From NCBI GenBank assembly GCA_025504975.1, contig JANUWI010000014.1:1054001-1118000 (forward strand): a stretch of DNA of 64,000 nucleotides. Direction: 5' to 3'. This DNA comes from Plenodomus lindquistii. Taxonomy: Eukaryota > Ascomycota > Dothideomycetes > Pleosporales > Leptosphaeriaceae. The translations under genes and the position numbers were made by a program. Of the stretch, positions 1 to 12,079 are shown in pieces. Positions within the stretch are counted from its first letter, which is position 1. Every line of letters starts with the position of its first letter. The notes beneath the pieces were generated by a model that ran no database searches, was not told where the DNA came from, and was given only the letters and a program-made list of their open reading frames with translations.

Positions 1-645
1 ATGGAAGTGCTGCTCTTCGGTGATCTCATCGCCCGAGGATTCGGCTTCCGAATCTACACTTTGAGGACGAAAGTTACCGTCATTGACTTGCAACGTGGCT
101 GCTTCCGCGCGAAGCCCTGTCGGAAGCGGCGGTCTTCGCTGGCGAATTTTGATGTTTTTTTTGATATTACTGATTATGGATTCGATTCGATAAGTCCTTT
201 GGCCAACCATATTGTCGAAGAATCCGTGGTGAAGCATAGCAAACTTGACTACCAATGTTATCGCATCCTTTTCCTCAGCTGGGCCGGTCTTAGTACCACA
301 GATCAAATGACACCAAGGCTGGCATATTCGGTCAGCAAGCTCCTCAGGAGGGACTTCAACATCTGCACTCCAGTAGTCGCATTCGGTCCCGCGGGCAGAT
401 CGCCATAGGTGGGCCCAGACCTCCGAAGGAGCATGACTGATGAGAACCCGCCCAGGGTAGAGTACTTTACGGGTTTGCAAGCGACGCTCTGGTGGGGCTG
501 CCACGACGACAGGCCATTCCACTTCTGGTATCGCATCGTAAAGTGCCGCTATCTGACCACGGTACATATCTTGATGTTCCTTCATTTTGGAAGCAGAAAT
601 CTGTACCATGCCAGTCGGGCTGTCGACGCTGTTGGTGCTACTCAT
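1..645 (-). CDS. Unidentified protein, N-terminal part (cut by window edge)
   Basis: An open frame runs from an ATG at 645 to the window edge without a stop (215 codons), and an in-frame TAA lies a short way upstream of the ATG, so the start is well placed. The visible part has an N-terminal segment with the motif EVEWPVVVAAPPERR, a central stretch rich in Trp and Cys (EVWAHLWRSARGTECDYW and CQPWCHLICG), a basic patch (NIKKNIKIRQRRPP) and an acidic Ser/Glu run near the edge. I recognise no domain. The length without stops and the balanced composition favour a real gene. An intron near the edge cannot be excluded. Nothing nearby suggests a function, as the next gene is 2.4 kb away. Confidence 0.5.
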   Translation of the reverse strand, partial: MSSTNSVDSPTGMVQISASKMKEHQDMYRGQIAALYDAIPEVEWPVVVAAPPERRLQTRKVLYPGRVLISHAPSEVWAHLWRSARGTECDYWSADVEVPPEELADRICQPWCHLICGTKTGPAEEKDAITLVVKFAMLHHGFFDNMVGQRTYRIESIISNIKKNIKIRQRRPPLPTGLRAEAATLQVNDGNFRPQSVDSEAESSGDEITEEQHFH

Positions 646-3094
646 GATGCGACTTGAGTGATGGGTACTTTGGTGGAATAATGATAAGCTACAACATTAG
701 CGAGTCACATATATTCGTGTTCGCAGATACCCACATTCAAAGGCAGTGTCGTGTGCTACGGTCCAGTTCCCGCGAGAGAACAATTGACTATGGAACATAC
801 GGAGATGGTCTTCGGACGCTATATGACAATGGTTTGACGTAGAATGGGCAAATGGGAGGCAAGTGGTAGAATTTCAGTGAATCTCGGAGCACTCGCGGGG
901 AGTGATGATTGTGCTCGCGATTTTGCAAACATGTACAGTACACGCATGGGCATGGCATATGTACCATATCTCGGGCGTGTCCGAGAGCTTTGACACAATC
1001 CGCGAATAGCTGTGCTCTTTCCTCAACGTACGGAAGCAAGCATATGCCGTATCCTGGGTCCTGCTGCTGCATGTGTCCGGTATGCATCGATGTATGTCTA
1101 CGACCTGGCAAACGACTAGACTGACGCGTGTAACGCTACCTACAGTACCTAGAGCTCAGACCACCGTGTTTCGCTAAATGGGACTCACTACAACAGTGTT
1201 ATAGTCAAACATGAGACATAACCACTCATGCGGGCATGTTGCCCTCCATCAATAATGCTTCATCCTCCATCATGTTCAGGCCAGGATGTCGCACGCAGCT
1301 CTCAAGGCCACCGCTCATACAGTCATAGAAGTTCTCGCCAATGCTACCCCTGGTCGTCATCATCCTGGTGTAATTAATACATCACAAAAGAAAATATTGG
1401 AGACCGGGGTCATAGATGTAGATGCAGTTGCATAACGACAGCACGCATGGTCCCAGCTGATGACAGTGTTTTGTCGTCTTGTAGCATGGTAAGAGACAGG
1501 CAAACGAATTCAGATGTGCTACAAGAAAAGACGGCTACTTGCACTTAGGTCCCCACAGCAATAGTATCGAACATGCATGCATCCGTCCGAGCATCCTGAC
1601 CATAGGTTGAAATCACCCCAGAATCGTAAGAGCGGTCAGCAAGCTTGACGCTTGCCCTTCAAAGTCGTTGGGAAGAGTTGAATCCGAAGTGAATTCGGCT
1701 CATGAGTGGGTAGCAAGGCAAATGAGCGACGATTAGTTGAGTCCAACAAGACTTGGATATGGTTCAATCGAACCACCAAAGCTTGTGAACGCTGGCCCGG
1801 AATGCAGATCGCTACTGCGGCCCGTATCCGCAGAGGGTGGTATCGACGCGTCTCGATATAAATAATGACGCTAAAACTACGACTGACGATTCTCGCGAAT
1901 ATATCGCAACGAGTTGCTGTGAGATCAGCGGCCACTTACGCCCCAGGTGACCGATCGAGACTATGAAAGCGAGAACAGGCCTCGTTCAAACTGTAATTTT
2001 CCCACTGGACCAAAGTCTTTTGCTGCATACAGCATGATCTGACAGATACTCGGCGGAAATCTTGCGTGATAATCACATACACAACTGTCGTGTTACCAAT
2101 GTTCTTGCGTTGCGCCTCTTTGATACTCCATGCCGATTTTCGTATATTGCTCTTCCAATCAGCGAAAACACCTTGTAGGGTACATGGCCAATCATCTAGT
2201 ATAGAGACTTGGAAAAGTGGGAATAGTTAATGATGTAACTAGCGTTATATTTATCAAAACCTACAATACGCACGCTCTGGCCTGTTAAAGAAGCAGCCTG
2301 GTACCCACAAAAGTTTGATTCGCAGAGCAATATACGAAAATTGTCATGGAGTATTGACAGCGCACTCAAGGAGCAGTCGAGTCAGACCGGTTCGGCTACT
2401 GTGTGCAGTGCCCCTGTCAGGCGCAGTGTCACCATCAAAACCTGCTTGTGAAAGTGGAGGGCCAGGATGATCCAGATCATCGCGACGACGGGCGGCTGTA
2501 TCGCAACCATGTCCAGGAGTGAAAACAGCTATCAGCTCCTGTGATAGCATTCTTAATTAGATTGGTGGACAAATGCCTTGCAGGTTCGTAAAGTCGAGCA
2601 GTCGTCGGATTATCTTGGGCGATCTAGCTAGCGCCGCTCTATTAAACGAAATGGAGAGGTTTGACAGACGTTGCGTCGGCTCGGTAAAGGCGGCGTGCCT
2701 CCACTTCCAGATGTCTCGAAATTTTGCCTGATCTCTTGAGCAGTATGAGGAGCGATTCCAGATCGCGAAGCAGCACATACCTCGAAAAGTGCCTCAATAG
2801 AAGAACTGTTGCTCGTGTTGCTTGAGACCTGAAAGGTGGAAAGTATAACTAATAGCACTGCCGAGAGGCGCTATCGCCGAGCTCAAAATCCATTGAATTG
2901 TACGGTTGGCCTATGCCATCAACGAGCACTCCTGTGGTGCGTGGTGGTGATCGGAACGTGAAAGTCGGCCCTCTTAGCCGAAAGTGGATCCCTCCTGAAC
3001 AATCTCATGTGGAACACTAGATCTTGGAACAACTGACCTCTTCAGCTATCGCAAATAAATCCACTTCTCACCACCCTCTTGTAAATCGAGCTCA
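646..3094. other. Intergenic stretch without a supportable gene
   Basis: I see only short frames on both strands, none with a recognisable motif or with splice sites that join convincingly. The densest candidate is on the minus strand at about 2344-2858, two adjoining frames of roughly 70 codons each, and it resembles no family I know. Confidence 0.5.
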
Positions 3095-4071
3095 ATGTCG
3101 CAAGATCAAGGCCAGCCCAATTCTAACGATGGTGCGCCGACTCTGCTGTCACATAACCACAACCATTTGACATTTGTGCGTTAGGACTCAACTTCACATC
3201 GACGACCCATCACGATACTTACCCATACATTGACCCCACACGATCAGATCTGAGTGGCAAATACGTCTTCATTACTGGTGCCTCGAAAGGTGTTGGGAAA
3301 GTCATAGCACTTAGCTACGCGAGGGCTGGAGCAGCCGGAATCGCGCTAGGAGCACGCTCTCCCTTAGGACCAGTCGTAGATGAGATTATAGGAGCAGCAA
3401 GATCAGCTGGTCGAGAAGAGCCGCGCGTTGTCACTCTTCGACTGGACGTGACAGACCGGGAGAGTGTCGAATCTGCAGCAAGAGATGTCTCTGAGATCTT
3501 CGACGGCAGACTAGATGTTCTCATCAATAATGCAGGGTATCTCTCACGTTTCGCAGGTATCCCAGAGACTGATCCTGACGATTGGTGGCGCGACTGGGAA
3601 GTCAACGTCAAGGGTGTTTATCTGGTGACACGCTCGTTCTGGCCTCTTTTGCTGAAGTCCAATCTGAGAATCATCATCAACGTTACTTCGATGGGTGCAC
3701 TCAAGAATCCCACCTATGGAACGGCATACGGAGGTGCCAAACTCGCTGGGATGCAGTTCACGGAGCACATCGACCAAGATCATGGGGTTGGAAAAGATAG
3801 TATGCTCGTGATCGCAGTTCATCCTGGGTCCGTCAAGACAGAACTTGCTTTGGGCCTACCAGACGACTATCACGAGATCCTCAACGATGAACCAGCCCTT
3901 GCTGGCGATACCATGGTCTGGTTGACAAGAGGACGCAGAGAATGGCTGGGTGGAAGGTACATCAGCGCAAACTGGGATATGGAACAGCTCAGCGCGAAGA
4001 GAGATGAGATCTTGAACGGAGATTTACTCAAACTCAGATTGGCTGTTAATACCTTCCCAGCGCCCCGATAA
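3095..4071 (+). CDS. Short-chain dehydrogenase/reductase (classical SDR)
   Basis: NAD(P)-dependent oxidoreductase of the SDR family; the substrate is unknown. The model has two exons: 3095-3131, a 53-nt intron at 3132-3184, and 3185-4071, giving 307 residues. Visible motifs are the cofactor-binding TGASKGVG near residue 55, LINNAG after beta-4, a Ser in NVTSMGA, and the catalytic YGGAK (YxxxK). A proline-glycine turn follows (HPGSVKTE), as is usual in this family. The first exon is needed because the cofactor motif lies upstream of any ATG in the long frame. It is followed on the same strand by a Zn2Cys6 regulator and then, convergently, by a secreted GMC oxidoreductase, so the three may form a small accessory redox group. 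That grouping is inference. Confidence 0.85.
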
Positions 4072-4487
4072 GGTACTATATGAAGAGGTCAAAGGCCGTT
4101 TGCAGCCAAGTCTTCTGAGGTCAACGACATTCAATGCAAAAACAAGCGCAGTAAGCCCATGCATTCCATGCAATGCCAATCCCCAATATAGGCGGATGGT
4201 GACAAAGTAGACGTGTCCCAGTCTACTTCATCTGTACATATGCGCCAACACTAGCTGCAACGCTATTCCACAAATGGTCTAGTCTTGCTTAGCTTGCACA
4301 ATCCCGCGCGCGCTGATCGTCCACACCACCCATGCGATCATACATTATCACTCAGCCGGTAACTCCCGTCATCCTCCTACTGCACTCCAGGAAGTGAACG
4401 TCTTCTGTTGCTGCGTTGGCCATCTGTGCCATCGCTCTTCATCTCCACACGGCCCTTACCACTGCCTCTTGTCGAATCAGTCACATC
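4072..4487. other. Intergenic region upstream of the Zn2Cys6 regulator
   Basis: About 0.4 kb between the SDR stop and the regulator start. No gene is seen. Pyrimidine-rich runs precede the regulator start, as is common in fungal promoters. Confidence 0.5.
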
Positions 4488-6088
4488 ATGATTCCTGTTA
4501 CACAAAAGGCGTCTAACGTGTGCGCTTACTGCCGGGTAAGAAAGCAGAGATGTGATAGAACGTTACCAAGATGCCAGAGATGTGCTGCGTAAGGTTTGTA
4601 GTCGCAGCGAAAAGTCTGTGCACTAATGCGCATTCAGCAAAGGCAGGCACTGCGACTATACGCCGTACAAAGAGCCTGCAAGGCAAGAATACCGCGAGGC
4701 TGAGCCATTGGTATTGCACTCTGAGACCTGCTTCCATACGGAAGTTTCGCAACGCGGCGCTACGGAACTGCTGCACACCGTCATAGCATGTAAAGAAGGG
4801 CCGCTCATTTCCACCGCCAACCCGAAACTATCCGCACTTGTCTATGAGATCCTAGATCACGCTGATGTCGATATGGCTGTGGTCTTAGCTGAATTCGGTC
4901 CTTGCATATCGCAATGGTGTCCCATCATTCCTGAGAACTTGCTTGCACGGTGTGCAAACGATCTGGCTCTGCAAACTCCACGTCCTGAAAGGGTCAACTA
5001 CCCTTTGCTGTTATTGTGCTTGTGGCTGATCACAAGACGCACATGTATGGACACAGATCACGTGAGGAAGTGCGAGCTGTATCGCACGCTGAAGCTCTTG
5101 CTTGCTCTATTGCAGAGCAGAGCAGATGTAGAGCTGGGAGGTGTGCAAGTTGGCATGATGATAGCCGTGTACGAGGTTGGACATGGCATGCACAGGCAAG
5201 CGGTACAGACTGTAGCGAGCTGCGCAGCACTGCTCAAGGTTCTCGAGTTAGACGCAAGAAAAAACGGTGTACCGGAGGCTATTGACTTAGTCGCGTGGTT
5301 GGAGGTTAGCATGCTTATGCTTGATCGGTGAGTTTCTGTGCTCAAATGTTAGCAGTTAATAGCTAAATGTGGTCAGTTTCACTTCGATATCAATGCTCTC
5401 TGATCCAGTTCCTCTTACACTACGATCTACCGACCCCACCTGTAAAGCGATCGCGGGACGGTTGATGCCCGGAGTGCCAGCCCCTTCGCCTGAACAGATT
5501 CCGACCTCACCACGCAAGGTTCACATAAGAGCTGCCGTCGCATTGGCTGCTGGACCGGTTCTTGAGTACATATTCGCTCGTCAGCACGGACTTGAGCCTG
5601 AACAGTCTTACGACCAGGTCGACGATATCATCGCAGAATGTATCAAGGTGCTCGTTGACACGCCCCAACCGCACACATGGCTCCATTGCGATGCGATCGC
5701 CTTGGCATTCTGTTCCCACATCCTCTTACAACAAGTCCAGATGACGCACCTCTCTAACAACATGGTGCACTTCACAGTGCCAGGGCCAGATTACACGAAG
5801 GCACACCTTGCCCTAAAGTACTCGCGGCGTATGGCGTGGGACATGGTACGCGTTGCGATTCGGAAGATTCAATTTAAAGAAGAAATCCCACACCTGCCAT
5901 TCGCTGGTCTCTGCTGTGTCCTCCGGGCTGGACTGGCCGTTTTTGAAACAGCCGAGTTCATGGCCGAAGACGTAACGGAACCTGGAGAAATTGCCGATTT
6001 CCTAAAAATCTTGGATTGGTTCAGCACACGGTGGACCATTGGCCGAGAATACGTTCGCAGGGTTGAGAAGGTTCTTCATCACATTTAA
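4488..6088 (+). CDS. Zn2Cys6 fungal transcription factor
   Basis: DNA-binding regulator of the Gal4 type, presumably nuclear. The N-terminal cluster reads CAYCRVRKQRCDRTLPRCQRC followed by AAKGRHCDY, with all six Cys and the spacing CxxCx6CDx5-6CxxCx6C. The last Cys is reached only after splicing a 49-nt intron (4589-4637), which supports the model. A second intron lies at 5328-5376. The product is 500 residues. After the finger come a short linker and a mostly helical regulatory region, without the full fungal-specific TF motif I would look for. It resembles the AflR-like/short regulators found beside metabolic clusters. It sits between an SDR gene and a GMC oxidoreductase gene, the plausible local targets (inference). 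Exon ends are strongly supported by frame and donor/acceptor consensus. Confidence 0.88.
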
Positions 6089-6186
6089 ATCTTGGATTTG
6101 ATTGACCTGCCTGCAACGAGACATGTAATCCATTACAAAAATAAGCTATGCCGCTAAAAAGGTAGAAACAAACAAGCATCATATAT

Positions 6187-7905
6187 CTAACATGGTAGCG
6201 CTAGGATACGCTCTACCGCCCTCTCCGCAGCGATCATCACACCCATCACAGGATTTGTTGTCAACGGAGGCACGATACTAGCGTCAACTACGAAGAGATT
6301 GTCCATGCCAATGACCCTGGCATCAGCATCCACACAAGACTCAAGTCTGCAGCTACTGCTCCAATGCTGAACGTTACCCAATGTGTACTGGCTGGGTGTG
6401 GTTATCCAGGTCGTCAACTCTTCGCGTGTTGAGTTCCTTGCGATGTTGAGCGGATTCAACGTGGGTGGCAGAGCTTGGAAGATGTTGTGGATGAAGGTGC
6501 TTATCGCTGTTGCATCCGACTTGTTGGAGAAGAAGTTTGACGTGGGCAAGGCGATGCCTTTCGCGTCCAAGCCGACACGACCGAAAGAACGAAGACCTGA
6601 TGTGCCGTACACGTTCAACGTGATGGTGCCATTTTCCATAAATGACCCGAAACCTGCTGAGTCGATGGTACCTTGGCAGCCTACAAGGTCGTCACCCTGT
6701 TCGATGAAATCCCAGAACGCGCCTGTCTGCGATGCGAATGAATATGGACCGGAGCGAGATTCGAGGTAGAGGCTACGCGCATCGACTTCAGGACCAGAGT
6801 AGGCGTAATTAAACGAGGAAATCGAGTCGGCCTTGAGCTCAATGAAGGTATTGGGATTGTCAAAGACCTTATCTCCAACGGCAGTGTTGTTGATCCAGTC
6901 TGGCGACGGTAGGGTAAGAAGTCCGTTTGACGAGAGATTTGTCAAGATATCGGCATCGCCAATACCGGACCACATCAGGAGTTGAGGGCTCAGAAGCGCA
7001 CCGGCCGATGAAACTATTCGTCCGCCTTCTTTGATGCAGATCTCGGTGGTGTTGTCCGCACCGGTAGAGCGAATTTCCACACCAGTCGCAGTCTGACCAT
7101 CGCGTATGACACGAATGACCTTAGTACCGGTGCGGAAAGAGAAGTTTGGTCGTTGGAGCGCAGCCTGGAGGTATGTCTTGACGGGTCCACTTCTCTGGCC
7201 CCCCTCATAGTTCCAGATTGGGTGTCCGAAGACTTTGCTCTTGCTGTGCTTTTCAGGGCCATCGTTCAGACCAACATTTGCGTATCCTGCACCATCTACA
7301 AGCCATTGCTTCGCAGCTTCGTACCCACTCTGGAGATATCGCTTGCCATCCTGGGACGGGCTGTCTGTGCTGGGTTGAGTCTTTCGAACTTTTGAGATGG
7401 CGCTTTGCATGTCGTCATTCTTCCAGCCGGTGGGGAAGTATCGGTCCCAATCGCTAGCAGGTGGTTGGAAGAACAAGCCCGCGTTGATCGCCGTATTACC
7501 GCCTACTGTGCAACCCTGGAAAGCATTGACAACGTCTGGTGCGCATGTGAGGTTGCCATCAGATTCCGAGAAGATCGATTTGTAGAGACCTGGGACATCG
7601 ACGCGGCTGAGATCCGTGTCGTTCAACCACTCTGGGCGTGCACGTCCGCCTGTGACATAGTATGACGGTCCACCTTGTTCCAATAGGAGCGTCTTCTTTC
7701 CAGCTTCGCTCATGCGATCTGACACCACGATACCTGCTGGTCCGGAACCTGTAGGAATGTCAGTGAGATGCACGTTAGAATGATCACAACCAAGAAACTT
7801 GCCAACAACGATAATGTCCCATTCACCGCCGCTGCAGGAGGACGCGGATGCACCTCCGGCCACAATAGCGACGCATAGAAGAGTTGTCCGGAGTCGTGAA
7901 ACCAT
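6187..7905 (-). CDS. Secreted GMC flavoenzyme, cellobiose-dehydrogenase-like
   Basis: FAD-dependent oxidoreductase of the GMC family, closest in feel to the flavin domain of cellobiose dehydrogenase, but without a haem domain. A signal peptide is evident (MVSRLRTTLLCVAIVAGG). The ADP-binding motif VVGSGPAG forms only after removing a 54-nt intron at 7749-7802 that uses a GC donor (GCAAGT) and an ordinary CAG acceptor. The intron is a multiple of three without stops, so an unspliced form would carry 18 extra residues inside the FAD loop. The C-terminus has the usual GMC ending (NLFVVDASIVPPLTTNP), with a His at GNVQHWSSSC as the likely catalytic base. The spliced length is 554 residues. It is convergent with the Zn2Cys6 gene (98 bp between stops). 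The substrate is probably an extracellular sugar or alcohol. Confidence 0.85.
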   Translation of the reverse strand: MVSRLRTTLLCVAIVAGGASASSCSGGEWDIIVVGKFLGCDHSNVHLTDIPTGSGPAGIVVSDRMSEAGKKTLLLEQGGPSYYVTGGRARPEWLNDTDLSRVDVPGLYKSIFSESDGNLTCAPDVVNAFQGCTVGGNTAINAGLFFQPPASDWDRYFPTGWKNDDMQSAISKVRKTQPSTDSPSQDGKRYLQSGYEAAKQWLVDGAGYANVGLNDGPEKHSKSKVFGHPIWNYEGGQRSGPVKTYLQAALQRPNFSFRTGTKVIRVIRDGQTATGVEIRSTGADNTTEICIKEGGRIVSSAGALLSPQLLMWSGIGDADILTNLSSNGLLTLPSPDWINNTAVGDKVFDNPNTFIELKADSISSFNYAYSGPEVDARSLYLESRSGPYSFASQTGAFWDFIEQGDDLVGCQGTIDSAGFGSFMENGTITLNVYGTSGLRSFGRVGLDAKGIALPTSNFFSNKSDATAISTFIHNIFQALPPTLNPLNIARNSTREELTTWITTPSQYTLGNVQHWSSSCRLESCVDADARVIGMDNLFVVDASIVPPLTTNPVMGVMIAAERAVERILALPC

Positions 7906-10706
7906 GGTGATGTTTCAAGGGCGATAGGACTGTGCGTTTCACGGTGATGAGATGCAAGCAAATAATACTGCTTCCTATCGCTGCACTCCTCAATTATATA
8001 TCGACGGCCAGCAATTGCAGAAATCCTAGCCCACCGAGAAGCGGCGCACGACAGCAATGCCCCATCCGACCCTGCGTAACGGCTCGTGCTTACTCAAATC
8101 TTGGGACCGACACCACAAACACGAGAACCATGACGGCAGTCTCGGCGATGCACAAGCATTATCGTCAAGTTACGCCGAGACCCCAACTTCCTTTGTCACA
8201 AGGGTGACACTATATCGTGAACATTGAAAACTCTCAAATATCTCCAGCCAATCAAAGGTATTGAAATTCTCACCGTTGCTATTTTGCGACACGAGGCTGC
8301 AATTAGTCTCCGGCGCCGTCCTAGGCCCGCAAATAGTGGGAAGACGTTAGTGATCTGTGCGGCTGGAAGATCAGCCGTCTTAGTCATTTACGGGTGGCGC
8401 GTCTGAGCACAACGCATTTACGACTCGTCCACGAATACGATGGCAATGGTACACCGCCGCCAGGGGCAACTGTGGCGTTGAAGTGTAGTGCTTACTGCAC
8501 ACCAACACATCACCGTTTAGCACCGCTATGGGTCTCGACCGCAGTGCATAGGACCAATTCGTCCAATCTTGCCTGAAACTTGTTGCCATTTTTTTTTAGT
8601 TGCATTAGGGAGAAATCACGTCAAGGGAACACTCGATTTTTAATGTTCATTTGCATCCCGTTTGTAGTCCCATAGCAATCTTCTCAGTTTGTTAGTGCTC
8701 CTTCGAGATGTAGCGAAATTCCGAAGCCGTCTGGTCGTACGAGCACTAGCTGCTTGTGTCATCATGCGTGTATGCCGAATACATGTAGTACAGGAAAGTT
8801 GTAGGGTATGACTAAGCACATTGTTAGCTGGGTGAAATTCTCTCACTAAGCAAATCAGGTGGTGTCCCACTGCAACTACTGACATGAAATGTGTTCTGCC
8901 CGCGCACAAGCTGACAAGGACACAGCAGCCATGAATGCAGTGACGGTGATTTTGAATCTGAGACTCGAGCACTACATAACCCAGACTACCAACGTGTTTG
9001 CGAAAATCGGCGTCTCCGAGCCAGGGTCGACTCGTCCAACCAACTTGTTCGTGGCTATGCACTCGCTAGCGAATATTACAGACCTACGATAATGGAAACG
9101 ACCAGGGCGAAGCTTGAGAAGGAAGTTGATGGCGTCGATCCTCTGCGTTCAGAAGGGTTGTAGTTGAGAAGGCATGGGGAGCATGACCACCACTTCTGTG
9201 TAGAGGAGATAGAACTATGAGACGATCAAAGAACAGAGGAACACGTTAAGTGGTGCCCCAATTGCTGACTGTATGATCTCTCGTACACAGTACCGCTCCA
9301 AGTACATGTTCAAGACTAAACTAGTCTCTGTCGTGGACATCCTAAGCTCAAGTCGCCTGTGTTACCCTAGTGCTTCACACACCAACGCGGGGAAAACGCC
9401 ACAAAAGCCAACGTAACGGCTGATTCGCACATGCACCATTACACTGATGATTATGCGCACAAGGGAGAATGGTCCGGAATTGCCAAGGTTCGGATGTTCC
9501 GAATGGATAACCTCCCTACCTTTCGACTCCTTGTATTCTACGATCCACTCAATCTTCAACTCTACCACCCTTTCAATTTACTTCTCTCTGCAACATATCG
9601 TGAATTCACTTACTCATTACTGGCTCCTAACAACCATCACCACCGCAAATATTCTCCATCTTCGCAAGACGAAGACCCCAAGCCAACTTGTTATTCATGG
9701 CGAAAAGTTCCTTATGTTCACCGTAGGATTACATACTTCCACGCCCATTTCAGCGACTTACATATGGCAACTTCGTTTCCTACCATAGTAGAACTGAACG
9801 ACGATGATCACAAACATTTCACGGGGAAGGGGAGCAATACAAGGTCTACTGTACCGTTTAAAAGCATGCTCTTACAGTTCATAGTGCACTATACGGGATA
9901 CAAAGCGATTCCTAAATCACTTATTCGCATCTTGTACACAAGAACCTCCTACGAGGGGAGTGTCCACAGCGTATGCCATCGGACGACTGTGCCAGGACTA
10001 TTCACTGTACCTATTCTATTGCACTTCTTCAAACTTGTATGTTTTCGAATTTCTTAATGTTCACGAACAGCAGACTTGGCGTATATCGCGAAACAACAGT
10101 GTACTATGCACCGGTATGGTACGTTCCGATGGCGACGAACATCTCACTTGTTAGAGATAGAATATCAGGTCTATGATGGTGCTCAACAGCTATGTGGAGT
10201 CACGATAGTACACTGTGGAGAGGACGGTAGTATTCCTGCACTACATGAGAGGCTCTCAAGGAGCCATAGCTACTACGCATGCATGGTGTCCAGGACGGTT
10301 AACTCCATCTCTTACCTAGGGTCAAACCGTATATCTACGGCCACCAATCCCCCTTCATCTCATCTACTGCCCACTATCTCGATGTCCGATGACATCGCAC
10401 TCATTTTCCGATGCAGCGGCATTCCTACGATCATGCTCTTCTATCTTGGCCGACAATAGGCGATCGATGCGTCTATTCTCATCTCTGATGTACAAATACT
10501 TACAGTCCAGCCAGGTATGGCTTCAATGGTATTAACTATTGGCCTTCAAGCAGTCAAGCAGATCATCACCAATCCATCTCTTCGGTAATGATCCAAGTGC
10601 GATGTCATCTGTATCCTCGACCTTGTCGAAGCGAGGCAACAAAGGATGAAGACTGGGATAAGGCAAGACAGAAGAGCGTGGGCAATTGTCGTTAATGTCT
10701 GAGTCG
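7906..10706. other. Gene-poor 2.8-kb stretch
   Basis: I find no gene I can support. The longest frames are 140 codons on the minus strand (8640-9062) and 208 codons on the plus strand (9431-10057). Neither shows a motif, a signal peptide or splice partners. The sequence near the GMC start (7906-8060) is presumably its promoter. Confidence 0.45.
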
Positions 10707-12079
10707 TTAAGGTCGGTACGGTCGAGCGCGGCGATTCTGCTTCACGCCCATCGCACTCGACTTAGTGACCTCTTCCTCCAATACATCTCTTTCACCAGCA
10801 ACCAGAACCTCTTCACAGAAACCGTTCTTCGGCCCGTACTGAACATGGGCGTGGTTTTCTCGAATTGCAATAAGCTTTAGTTCTCGTGCTTGCTCTGCCA
10901 GAAAACTGCGATTGACTCGCCATAGCCACTCGTCAGTCCAGGCCTGTCCGAGCTCTTGTATGGTACAGGGTACGTCGGAAGCGGTATACTCCCGGCGTTT
11001 AGGGTTCCTGATGGGCAGGTCTTGGGCGTCGACGTCGGCTTTGATCTGGTCTTTCACGACCTGCCCAGCCACCTTATCCGCCAGCTTGTTGCCGAGGCTG
11101 CTGGCGTGGCCTTTTACCCATTGTAGCTCCACAGGAACGCCTCTGTCATGCAGCCATTTGCAACGCTCATACACCCCTTCCAGGGCCGTTTTCGGTGCCA
11201 GTAGAGGTCCAAATCTGCGGTTATTGCGACATTTGAGGGCTAAAAGGGCAGACTGCGAGTCCGAAAAGACACGGACGAGCTCGATCTTGCTGTCATCTTC
11301 ACGTTCGATATCACATTTGGCCAAACCCAACGCGGCGGCTATAGCAAAGAGCTCTGCGTCTTCGTTGTCGCCAGTCTCGAATCCCAGTGCGTACTCCGAC
11401 GAGAAGTTTTTCACATCGTCATGGTGTCGGACGCAAGTAGCAACTCCGGCACCAAGGAAGCCAGAGCGGTACGATCCATCTGACCAGTACAAGAGGACTT
11501 GGTCAAACTCAAGGCTCAGGGTGGCCTGGATGTCGCTGATGCGCTCAAGGTCGGAGCGCACGGCTTCATCAGCATTCGAAAGGATTATCTCAGCGTGAGG
11601 CTTCGAGAACCTTTGCGCAGCCTGCGTCGCCAGTTCTTTGCATCGCGCCCGTGAGTCGATACGGTGTGTATTTTGCTGCAGAACATTGTTCCAAACAAGT
11701 CTTGGGAGTGGTTCCGCCTTGAATTCTCGATGGCTAGCTTCAAATCTTCGCGAGTGCTCCCGTGTAACGTCCGCTCGATCTTTGCCAAGTTTCTTTGTGA
11801 CTTTTCCCATCTTGGCTATCTTTGTGGTTAATAGGATTCCCTCGATTTGAACTGTCGTGTCCTCAGAAGCAGTGGTGTGGGCGAGAATAGCGAGATCAAG
11901 TGCGACGTGTTGATTGAGGGCAGGAACAACAACCAGATTCCAGAAGGTGGTGATCATCTTCAATGTGTCCCTCCTTGGCGACAAACGCCCTAGCTCCTGG
12001 TTCGCTTCTGCTGTTGGAAGTGAAAGGTAAACGTGGGTATAACCCCTGCCCAACGAGGCTGGGGCTACTTACAGAACAT
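10707..12079 (-). CDS. RNase H-fold domain protein (copy A of a tandem family)
   Basis: Carries a type I RNase H domain with the acidic residues in order: Asp in LLYWSDGSYR, Glu in NEDAELFAIAAAL, Asp in VRVFSDSQSALLAL and a final Asp in GNKLADKVAG, preceded by WVKGHAS. Such stand-alone domains in fungi usually resemble the RNase H of LINE retrotransposons, but no reverse transcriptase is attached here. I start the gene at 12079 with a seven-base first exon, a 62-nt intron at 12011-12072 (GTAAGT...AACAG) and the frame beginning SEANQELG. This mirrors the start MAKSEAAKE of the neighbour at 15457. The product is 436 residues. A later ATG at 11810 is an alternative. The C-terminal half (ELGQAWTDEWLWRVN) matches the same region of the neighbour copies, while the long acidic tail of copy D is absent. 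Confidence 0.7.

Noticed and set aside
2344..2858. Two adjoining minus-strand frames
   Set aside because: Possible small spliced gene, but no motif and no convincing intron joins them.
8640..9062. 140-codon minus-strand frame
   Set aside because: No domain and no supporting context; overlaps other short frames.
9431..10057. 208-codon plus-strand frame in the gene-poor stretch
   Set aside because: No motif, no signal, no splice partners. The composition is His/Tyr/Leu-rich, like A/T-rich non-coding sequence read as protein.
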